NCBI GenBank assembly: GCA_964489525.1 | Contig: CAZAYY010000004.1 | Coordinates: forward strand, 1-64,000 | Source of the DNA: CAZAYY01 sp964489525 | GTDB taxonomy: Bacteria; Chloroflexota; Anaerolineae; Anaerolineales; JABWBV01 | DNA length: 64,000 bases | Direction of reading: 5' to 3' | Part shown: positions 57,401 through 64,000 of the stretch, piece by piece | Layout of the letters: the number at the start of each line of letters is the position of its first letter | How positions within the stretch are numbered: the first letter of the stretch is position 1 | Made by a program: the position numbers and the translations under genes | The notes under the pieces: model-generated | The model's input: only the letters and a program-made list of their open reading frames with translations | What the model was told of the DNA's origin: nothing | Database searches by the model: none

Positions 57401-60400
57401 GGTAACACAACCATGTGGCAGCGTTTTGATGCAGACAGCAGTGTGCCCGATGGTGATGAGAGCCGTTGGGGGATCCCCAAAGAGCTTCTGCAGGTCAAGG
57501 GCCTCAGTTTTGACCACCAGGACCAGCTGGCCTGGATTGCAATGCGCGAAACCGGTGCTATTTTAAGTGAAGTATTTAATGATTATCGCTATACGGCTAC
57601 CCCAAGCCTGGTTTATGCCCGTGAGGAAACTTTTCGCACGGTTAACCTCGAAATTGCTACGAGCAAAGTGGGCAACACCCTTGAACTTAATATGAATGTT
57701 GTCCAGCAAGCCACCCTGGCCTCAATCAATTGGGTTCCCTATTGGTACAACACCGAATACGCATCGAACGGTCAGCAAATTGGTTGGGAAGCTTATCCCA
57801 TGCAAGCCTATTGGGATAAGTTGGAAGTGGAATATAAGGAAGGCTTTGCAGCCCTGCCCATCGAAGTGAATCCGTACAAAGATGATGAAGATGCCGTGCT
57901 GGGACAGATGCTGATTGCCCGAAGCATTTACATGGCTTATTACATGGGAGTTTCGAGCCTGGTGATGGCAGGTTCTGTGCCGGCTTGGGACGCACCCTGG
58001 GAAATTGGAGAAGAAAGCGGGGGGCGGGATGAAGACCTTTATGCACTGGGTGAGGAGCTATTGGGCTCATCTTTGCCTTCCTATTGGGCGCTTAGTGGGA
58101 TGGTGGATACCTTTATTACCGAAGCCCTCAAGGCGTTCAGAGATTTCAACGGGGTGTTGTCCATTGGTAAAACTGTGGTTGTAACCAATGCCAAGCATTC
58201 CTTCCTGTATGGCCTGGCAAGCGGGTTCAAGGGGGTGGTCGGTGAATGGGTGGATGCGTTTAACCCCAAGAATATCTTTGGCAACACGAGCACCTTCAGT
58301 AAAATTGGGATTGGGGTGATGATCGGGGTAGCAGCTGCATCGCTGATATTCACCATTATTGCAGCCTCCAAGGAAACCAGCGCCTTAACCATCTCGACCT
58401 ATGTTTTCGAGATGCTCAATATCCTGGTGCTGCTCCAGGGAATGCTCAAAGCAATCCACGATGCGGTCGTGAAGGGGTTGGCGGCCACCAAAACCATGAT
58501 TAAGACCGCGGCGGAGTGGGCCAAGAATTTCACCCGCAAAGTTGCCATCATTGGTCTGATCATTGGGATTATCGTTACCTGGGGGGTGCTGATTCTCTCG
58601 GTGGTATTGACGGATATGACCCATATCCAGTTGGGCAACTCGATTGCCCGGGCGGTAGCTGACACGATTGTGTTGGTGATCATGTTTGTGATTGACGCCA
58701 TACCCATTGTTGGAGCGATTATTTCGGCGGTGATTTACCTGATAGATGGGCTGATTGGCGCTCTGTGTGCTGTGTTTGGTTGGGACGAGGAAGAAGAAGG
58801 CGACACCGACCCGTATAACGATGCGGGGGACTGGTTGTGCGGAGGAATTGAAGGTCTGGTTTCAGCCCTGATTGCCTGGATCATCTATGCAGGTACCATA
58901 ATGGTAGATTTGCAAAATCGGGAACTGGAAGATGGGGAGACCTTCCGGCTGCAGTTTGGCGAGCTGGACGCAACCGACCTGGTCAACCCGAATGATGGGA
59001 TGATTGTGGGCAACCAGGTCAAAGTTAGCTTGAGCCTCAGTAATACGATTGACCTCGTGGATTTGCCCGAAAACGTGGGCAAGGCTTATTGGTACCAGTA
59101 TGACCTGGACGCTTTGCGTAGTTCCACTTTCGAATACCTGCTGCAGAGCAGTGAAGACGATTTTCATGATGGCATTGACCGTAAGGAAATGACTGATGAT
59201 TGGTTGGGCTGGGGGCCAGTTACCAACGGCTGGCTGGTTGGGCCCACCAATTTTACCCTCGAGGCTGCTGGCATCAACCGTCAACTGACTGCCTATATTT
59301 CCGAAGGGTATGCAGTTCCAATGCAGGAGTGTGCCTTAGGTGTTTGCTACGTTCGAACAGAACGCGACACCAACCACTTTTCCCTGGCAAGTATGCTTAA
59401 ATACGATGTTTTCCCTGCGACCCTGGATGGGTTTTATACCCTTCAGGCTTTTGCCGACGGCTACGCCCTGGCCTGGGGGCAATACGATGCGGGCGATAGT
59501 ACGCCCAGTTTCCCGAGGCTGCGCGATGCGGATGGGGATACCATACCTTTCGCAATGGACCCGAACGATTTGTTGTGGGACAGTGACGCTGATGGGCTTT
59601 CGGATTCTTTTGAGGCCTCCATTGGTAGCAACCCCGACAGCCGGGATACCGACGGGGATTACCTCGCGGACTATATGGAAGTGCTGCTGGACACCAACCC
59701 GCTGCGCAAAGATACCGATGGAGATGGCCTGTGGGATGGCCAGGAAGTGGCGCACCGGGACGAGTTTGACCAGGATGGGGATGGTGACCGGCTTGAATGG
59801 CTGGGCGGCTGGGAGTTCGTCTATGCAATGTTGGCGGATGGAACCCGTCTTTCTACCTGGGTCAGTTCCAACCCTTTGAAAGTAGATACGGATGGTGATG
59901 AACTGACGGATTACGACGAATTTATATATGGCTTCAACCCGGCCTGGCCAAGCGTGGCCCAGGTTTTGTCCATGGAAACCCTGGTCAGTGAGCTTTCTGC
60001 CGATGGATCCTATGTGCCGACGGATGGATTTGTGCGCCCGCTCGATACCTTGTATTACCAGGCGGATTTACGAAATGACCTGCTCAACCGCTATGCACAG
60101 GGGTTACACAGCGTGGAGTTCCCGGCAGCACTGGAAATTGACGTCTTGCCGGAAGCTTTTGTTTTGCAGCCCCAGGAAGAAGCCACCCTTTCAGGGGAAG
60201 TGGTTGTGGCAGCAGATGCATCTGGCAGCTACAACCTGACCCAGGCGGGGGGTGCATCCATCGTGGACTGGACCAGCCTGGCTCGCAATGCCCTGGTTTG
60301 GCTTCCGTTTGAAGATCCTTTGACGACTGACCGTTCGGGCAACATGTATGATGCGGTTTGCTTAAGCACGAGTGGAGCGCCTGGTGTTTGCGGCACAGCC

Positions 60401-63400
60401 ACCGGGCGATTTGGGAATGCCCTTTGGTTGGATGGGGATAATTATCTGAATTCACCCGCTAACCCGCCCGAAACTGGATATGGCGTATCCCTGTGGTTTA
60501 AGACCACCGAGGCTAACGGGACACTCTTTTCGGTGGCTTCGCTGACGGGTACCCAGGTTTATTTAAGCAGTGGAAAGGTGTGCGCGGATGTGTACTATAC
60601 CGCAACCAGTTCAGTTACGATTTGCAGCATGGCTAGTACCTTAAACGATGGTGAATGGCACCACCTGGCGCACAGTTTTGGCCCGGCAGCCAGCAGCGGG
60701 CAAGGCGGGCAAGTACTTTACCTGGATGGTATGGTGGTGGCGGCCGCTGCCGATAGCCGGAGTGTTCTGGCAAACTCCTCCGGGGTTTATGTCGGGCACA
60801 GCCGCCTGGCAGGCCGGGTAAATTACACCGGACTGATCGATGAATTCCAACTCCATGATGAAACACTGACTGCAGCCCAGGTTCGGACAATTTTCGACCA
60901 GCCGGTATTTCATATGACCTTCAATAACAGCACCTGGTCAGACAGCTCGATCTTTGAAAACAACGGGACATGCGGTGTCTCTTCTTGCCCGGAGATTGAA
61001 TCCTCTGGCATCCTGGCCTCAGCTGTTTCCTTCGATGGCAACAATAAATATATCCTGATTCAAGAAGACCCCAGCATTGACCTGAGCGGTGGTGTGTTCA
61101 GCATTGCCGCCTGGCTCAACCCGAACCCGGTAGATGCATATGATTCAACCAACTGCATCTTATGGCGGGATTACCTTGGTGGCATGATCTGCGATCAGTT
61201 TTTGCCAGAGGGCATTCTCGGTTTAGACAGCGGTCAGGCCAACGCTTATCCAAGCCTGCAGCGCCAGCTGATTTTTGATGAGAGCAATCCGAAATATTAT
61301 GCGAACCGGCTGCGGTTTGGCTTTGCCGATGATAATGGTTGGGTGGGTTACTATAACAGCCCGACCGGGGTTTTACCGGACAACCAATGGAATTTCGTGG
61401 TTCTCACATTTGCCGAGGGTATGCTAAAGTTGTATGTCAATGGTGACCTTGTGGATCAGGACGGCGGTACTTTTGCCGGAAAGACCCCGGTTGCAACCCA
61501 GGAGTTTTGGATCGGCCGTTCCAACAATTTTGCTCGGGTGGAATTTGGGGATATGTACCTGAACGCGGCCGGTTATGACCAGGGAGGCGGCGAACATGAA
61601 CTCTGCCTGGCAATTGGTGGTACCGGCATTTTCAATGAGGGGGTCAAAGAAGACAATATGTACAGTGTTGATGCTCAATATGAATTTCAAAACAGTACAA
61701 CCCTCCAGATCTGGGAGGACGATGCCGGCACCACTTGCGGCGGCTCAATCAGCAGCGGTGACCAGGCAATTGGCAGCCGAACCTTCCGAATTACCGATAA
61801 TAACACCGGGCGCATTCCACTGGAATCGTGCATCACCGGACCAGATTTTGGTGATTTTAACTCGTGCCTCCGTTTTCAGGGTGAAGTCAGCGGCTACCTT
61901 GCTTATAAATTTGACCATGAATCCCATCCATTCAACGGGTTGGTAGATGAAGTGCAAATCTTCCGCAATATTCTCGATGCTGAGCGCATCAAGAATATGT
62001 ATTGGGGTATGAGCACCGCACTGCACCTGGAGCTGGATGAAGCCCCTGGGGAAACCCGATTGCAAGATTCGTCTCCAGCAGACCAGGACGCAACCTGCGC
62101 TGAAAGTGGTAATGGCGCCTGTCCGACCACCGGTTTGCCGGGACGGGTAAACCGCGCCGCCGCTTTTAACGCAGCAGAATACGACCAGGTGAGCATGGCT
62201 TCCTTTGGTGCTTTTAACACGACCAGCGTCGCTGCCTGGGTTATGCCCACATTGGTTACTGGCCAGGACCAGACCCTGGTTGCTTATAAAACCGGAAATT
62301 TGTGTGGGTTTGAACTCACGCTCGCAAGCCTCGACGGGGCACTCTATCCCCAGTTCAAGGTACGGGTAAAGCAATCCGGCGTGGTTAACTGGCAAACCGT
62401 CCGGGCGATGGATTCATTGGTGATTAACCAATGGAGTCACCTGGCAGGTGTGTACGATGGGGCACTGCTGCGACTTTACGTGAACGGGACTGAGGCAGCA
62501 ACCCTCGATGCGCCTGGTGAAATGCAGCAGTGTGATGCCAGCATCACCCTGGGCAGCAGCTTAACAGAACCGCGTAATTTTTATAACGGTTTGTTGGACG
62601 ATGTCCAAATTTTCAGCCAACCGCTTTCCGAATCGGCTGTGCAGGATGTTTACCAGCGTGCGCCAGTCTTTCAAATGAAATTCGATGATTCGCAGGGCGC
62701 TACGCTTTTTAAAGATTCCTCCAATCATACCAATCATGGGTCTTGCATCTTACCTGCCTGCCCGGCTGCAGGCGAGTCAATTGCCGGGTTGGACAACCTT
62801 GCCGCCCAATTCGATGGTTTGAATGATGTGGTTGAAGTGGAAAATGAGTCAGCGCTGCAGTTGAATCACTTTACACTGGGTGCCTGGGTTTACCCAACCG
62901 CCAGGCGAACCATTGAACAGAATATTCTTTCCAAAGGATTATGGTCGCCAGCAACTGCAGCCCAACCTCTCTTTACCAATTACAGGTTGTTCCTCGAACC
63001 AAACAGCCTGACAACCAGTGTCGAATTTGACACTTTTTGTTCCGGCCAAATGGCCAAAGCCAGCAGTCCAGTCGAGCTGATTGAGAACCACTGGAACCAC
63101 GTTATGGCGACCTTCGATGGAAAATACTTGCGGCTGTATGTAAATGGGTCCGAACAGGCTTTGTGGACTTCAGATATTTTTGATCAAGTGCAGCCTTGCC
63201 AGGTGGCGGATTCGGATTATACGCTGCAGATTGGCGGTCTTTTATATGAAGAAACCGTTCGGGGGCAGACCTTTTCTGGCAAACTGGACGAGGTGACCCT
63301 GTACAACCAGGTGCTGTCCGATGCCGAAGTGTACAGCCTGTATCGCTACCAATCAGCCTGGGTGCAGCAGCGCCAACATGCCAACATTATCGTCGACACC

Positions 63401-64000
63401 GACCTGCCTGCGATTGAACTGCATACACCTGCTGCATATCTGCCACAAGCCGCCATCCAACTCCTGGCCACGGGAGCAGATGAAACATCCGGGATTGCTC
63501 GGGTTGATTTTGGCTCATGCCAGGATCCAGTGTCCTGTGTGCCAACACTCACAGTTGATTCACCGCAATGTTGGGATAGTATGGGGGATGGTTCCTGGTG
63601 TCCGTTGTTCGATCCGCAATCCGAAGGACGTCATACCCTCGCTGTGCAGGCCGCGGACCGGGTTGGGCACCTTTCACCCGGTTTGGATCCGATCTCAGTA
63701 TGGGTGGACAACCAGCCACCTACCCTGACCTTTGATTTTGCAGAGGACGCTTTGTTGTTTGTGACAGCTCACCCCAACCAGGCGCATGCCTGGGCGCTGC
63801 ATTTGAGCGGTACGGCAAGCGACCCGGTTTTACCGGATGGCTCGGTGGGCAGCGGGGTTTCACCTGCCTCCGTTCGGGTCACCCTGCTGACCCCCGAAGG
63901 AGGTATTGTTGGCGCGGGCACTCAAAAAGCACAGTTAAGTGGTTCGACCTGGTGGGTGGATTATCTGCTGACCGAAAAAGATGCCAGCGGTGCCTATACC
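54440..64000 (+). CDS. Giant surface/secreted protein with calcium-binding repeats and LamG domains, truncated by window edge
   Basis: An uninterrupted frame of 3187 codons runs off the right edge. An N-terminal membrane segment (QLALAWLFCLAIFILIPSAQ) is followed by an extracytoplasmic LolA/LppX-like domain (about 45-275) and two hydrophobic helices (about 292-334). Calcium-binding TSP3-like repeats occur at about 404-540 (DTDGDGLTDGLE, DTDADGLSD) and again at 1694-1787. Between them, residues about 1285-1450 are a strongly hydrophobic, probably membrane-inserting region (KIGIGVMIGVAAASLIF, IVLVIMFVIDAIPIVGAI). At least four LamG/concanavalin-like modules start near 1952, 2155, 2526 and 2742, then Ig-like modules with a VWVDNQPPTLTFDF segment. 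AGAGG precedes the start. It is probably a cell-surface adhesin or envelope-spanning protein. The role is unknown. Confidence 0.85.
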   Translation, partial: MNRKSNSNSALRRLWQLALAWLFCLAIFILIPSAQTVGAAPDLLSPDQVVQNAWRRAKEAGDYEFSSDITQVTYPAPTLANYGRTSRQEVVFIKGLVNIASQVMEMTLWRGDGSIALPESGFEIRIEGQRGFSRQVGGAWVESEDLAGGFTPGNDFLVYLAGIKNVTALDAVMGVERFQFELDGPAFALYIRDQLETYLHQTGELPLNLTLDTSRYYSDMTGQGEIWLDQQGLPLHMSLQMSYPEQANGERVEATIISDFLFQSPNPSSKLDHFPKEAAGIIAGIHNALSTYGWLLVGGLAFTLLGVRFWRSPWLIKVLNLTIIASMVLTPLLQSYQVAAFYLRQSEKQAVYDQKTAAREEADALLEGTPWDPHQDPLALPAAAPKELSLVKGIVPPVREVADEDLTDTDADGLSDVREQELGTNPTLADTDGDGLTDGLEFLQLGTNPLRMDTDGDGIYDQVEVQGFRYGGKTWYLNPNNPDTNDDYQFDGYECPALQEIVALPESYSLDCDTDGDLLPDPFDTDDDNDLVPDRVDMSPGGSMGANGQMFDTKNPSAFDQNTPMALKISNLAQGYPALVDIQLRPEDPFHLTYALNVLDWPSGDYEGQIQRGKNTTYATSDNPDIANSGMPVTPQLSYGDMRLIPMLEVEFPASTGDQLPLPLTLPAITVTVPVNQSVWASVAMTHQPLPGDDLETRLVFDFATPGTYQVNLYAGGCPAQGEALYSAEVQDGSILTLAYPEYPRLVDLANGEHVFTISGQGTLRCAPLGNIVNGPYQDAMIDLEPLQPYGISVREKDQTGNLLAYAPLSMVTDPVGDGRVAFTTRLLYWPSAEGSWQNNQLLRVVWLVQTLTDACDTTGFAPSPAAEADNDTYTSERESWCATHRTMDIPQIVHTYNEAWYLTGLAVREDHGLDVAIIWEDPETDQDLTAEDPLWHLARGLTAVFTTGRDCADDDHTNNPDYIDDDEQQVCHSDEKRDLVVNSRNNGNTTMWQRFDADSSVPDGDESRWGIPKELLQVKGLSFDHQDQLAWIAMRETGAILSEVFNDYRYTATPSLVYAREETFRTVNLEIATSKVGNTLELNMNVVQQATLASINWVPYWYNTEYASNGQQIGWEAYPMQAYWDKLEVEYKEGFAALPIEVNPYKDDEDAVLGQMLIARSIYMAYYMGVSSLVMAGSVPAWDAPWEIGEESGGRDEDLYALGEELLGSSLPSYWALSGMVDTFITEALKAFRDFNGVLSIGKTVVVTNAKHSFLYGLASGFKGVVGEWVDAFNPKNIFGNTSTFSKIGIGVMIGVAAASLIFTIIAASKETSALTISTYVFEMLNILVLLQGMLKAIHDAVVKGLAATKTMIKTAAEWAKNFTRKVAIIGLIIGIIVTWGVLILSVVLTDMTHIQLGNSIARAVADTIVLVIMFVIDAIPIVGAIISAVIYLIDGLIGALCAVFGWDEEEEGDTDPYNDAGDWLCGGIEGLVSALIAWIIYAGTIMVDLQNRELEDGETFRLQFGELDATDLVNPNDGMIVGNQVKVSLSLSNTIDLVDLPENVGKAYWYQYDLDALRSSTFEYLLQSSEDDFHDGIDRKEMTDDWLGWGPVTNGWLVGPTNFTLEAAGINRQLTAYISEGYAVPMQECALGVCYVRTERDTNHFSLASMLKYDVFPATLDGFYTLQAFADGYALAWGQYDAGDSTPSFPRLRDADGDTIPFAMDPNDLLWDSDADGLSDSFEASIGSNPDSRDTDGDYLADYMEVLLDTNPLRKDTDGDGLWDGQEVAHRDEFDQDGDGDRLEWLGGWEFVYAMLADGTRLSTWVSSNPLKVDTDGDELTDYDEFIYGFNPAWPSVAQVLSMETLVSELSADGSYVPTDGFVRPLDTLYYQADLRNDLLNRYAQGLHSVEFPAALEIDVLPEAFVLQPQEEATLSGEVVVAADASGSYNLTQAGGASIVDWTSLARNALVWLPFEDPLTTDRSGNMYDAVCLSTSGAPGVCGTATGRFGNALWLDGDNYLNSPANPPETGYGVSLWFKTTEANGTLFSVASLTGTQVYLSSGKVCADVYYTATSSVTICSMASTLNDGEWHHLAHSFGPAASSGQGGQVLYLDGMVVAAAADSRSVLANSSGVYVGHSRLAGRVNYTGLIDEFQLHDETLTAAQVRTIFDQPVFHMTFNNSTWSDSSIFENNGTCGVSSCPEIESSGILASAVSFDGNNKYILIQEDPSIDLSGGVFSIAAWLNPNPVDAYDSTNCILWRDYLGGMICDQFLPEGILGLDSGQANAYPSLQRQLIFDESNPKYYANRLRFGFADDNGWVGYYNSPTGVLPDNQWNFVVLTFAEGMLKLYVNGDLVDQDGGTFAGKTPVATQEFWIGRSNNFARVEFGDMYLNAAGYDQGGGEHELCLAIGGTGIFNEGVKEDNMYSVDAQYEFQNSTTLQIWEDDAGTTCGGSISSGDQAIGSRTFRITDNNTGRIPLESCITGPDFGDFNSCLRFQGEVSGYLAYKFDHESHPFNGLVDEVQIFRNILDAERIKNMYWGMSTALHLELDEAPGETRLQDSSPADQDATCAESGNGACPTTGLPGRVNRAAAFNAAEYDQVSMASFGAFNTTSVAAWVMPTLVTGQDQTLVAYKTGNLCGFELTLASLDGALYPQFKVRVKQSGVVNWQTVRAMDSLVINQWSHLAGVYDGALLRLYVNGTEAATLDAPGEMQQCDASITLGSSLTEPRNFYNGLLDDVQIFSQPLSESAVQDVYQRAPVFQMKFDDSQGATLFKDSSNHTNHGSCILPACPAAGESIAGLDNLAAQFDGLNDVVEVENESALQLNHFTLGAWVYPTARRTIEQNILSKGLWSPATAAQPLFTNYRLFLEPNSLTTSVEFDTFCSGQMAKASSPVELIENHWNHVMATFDGKYLRLYVNGSEQALWTSDIFDQVQPCQVADSDYTLQIGGLLYEETVRGQTFSGKLDEVTLYNQVLSDAEVYSLYRYQSAWVQQRQHANIIVDTDLPAIELHTPAAYLPQAAIQLLATGADETSGIARVDFGSCQDPVSCVPTLTVDSPQCWDSMGDGSWCPLFDPQSEGRHTLAVQAADRVGHLSPGLDPISVWVDNQPPTLTFDFAEDALLFVTAHPNQAHAWALHLSGTASDPVLPDGSVGSGVSPASVRVTLLTPEGGIVGAGTQKAQLSGSTWWVDYLLTEKDASGAYT

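Noticed and set aside
1..64000. CRISPR arrays, rRNA, tRNA, integrases or complete insertion sequences
   Set aside because: No regularly spaced repeat array, no tRNA-like cloverleaf and no transposase or integrase-like protein was seen in any frame by reading; a dedicated tRNA and IS search would still be needed to exclude small or degraded copies.

Overview
The window looks like a chromosomal contig from a Chloroflexota bacterium, most likely of the Anaerolineae type. This is inferred from gene style only: lipoproteins with Thr/Pro-rich linkers, a SARP/BTAD-AAA-TPR regulator, a CAP plus LysM wall protein, a giant LamG protein, several soluble glycoside hydrolases with a shared-ATPase sugar ABC importer, and moderate to slightly high GC. 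No rRNA, tRNA, CRISPR array or complete insertion sequence was seen.

Layout. 1-1816 (minus): an edge-truncated glycosyltransferase and a patatin-like lipase. 1945-5291 (minus): a complete succinate dehydrogenase operon sdhABCD, with a terminator behind it and a terminator-like hairpin in its leader. 5591-13008 (plus): a tightly overlapping operon of a CDP-alcohol phosphatidyltransferase, a TVP38-type membrane protein, a MerA-like flavoprotein, an ABC importer of the YnjB/YnjC/YnjD type and a methyltransferase. It resembles the uncharacterised ydjXYZ-ynjABCDEF cluster of E. coli. 13005-20946 (minus): a methyltransferase, a membrane hydrolase-like protein, a di-heme peroxidase with a YtkA-like partner, a flavin-halogenase-like enzyme, a redoxin, a DUF3179 lipoprotein and a glutaredoxin-thioredoxin reductase fusion. 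21076-22742 (plus): an ECF sigma factor, a soluble zinc-finger anti-sigma factor and a deiodinase-like protein. 22900-41394 (minus): a roughly 17 kb beta-glucan utilisation locus with its LacI-type regulator. 41680-46075: single genes (cupin, GNAT, cutA, CAP/LysM protein, bile-acid-symporter family). 46345-50353 (plus): a MacAB-like efflux operon. 50458-54319: a giant regulator and a divergent small leaderless gene. 54440 to the end: one open reading frame of at least 3187 codons for a surface protein.

The main discovery is that two genes which look broken are best read as selenoproteins. The redoxin (17765-18337) and the deiodinase-like protein (22050-22742) each have an in-frame UGA exactly where the redox-active cysteine belongs, giving U-x-x-C. 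In both, a perfect 7-bp hairpin follows, with its apical loop 17 to 25 nt behind the UGA, as in bacterial SECIS elements. They flank a TrxR-Grx fusion and a sigma/anti-sigma pair whose anti-sigma carries the H-x3-C-x2-C motif of thiol-sensing ZAS proteins. I infer a redox-stress module that uses selenocysteine effectors.

In the glucan locus, secreted GH16, GH3 and GH-A clan enzymes would cut beta-1,3-type glucans. The SBP/MalF/MalG importer would take up the oligosaccharides, and a cytoplasmic GH3 and a large phosphorylase-like protein would finish the job. Three near-identical TGRGAGCGCTCYYW palindromes at the regulator and importer promoters look like its operators, similar in form to the CebR box of actinobacteria.
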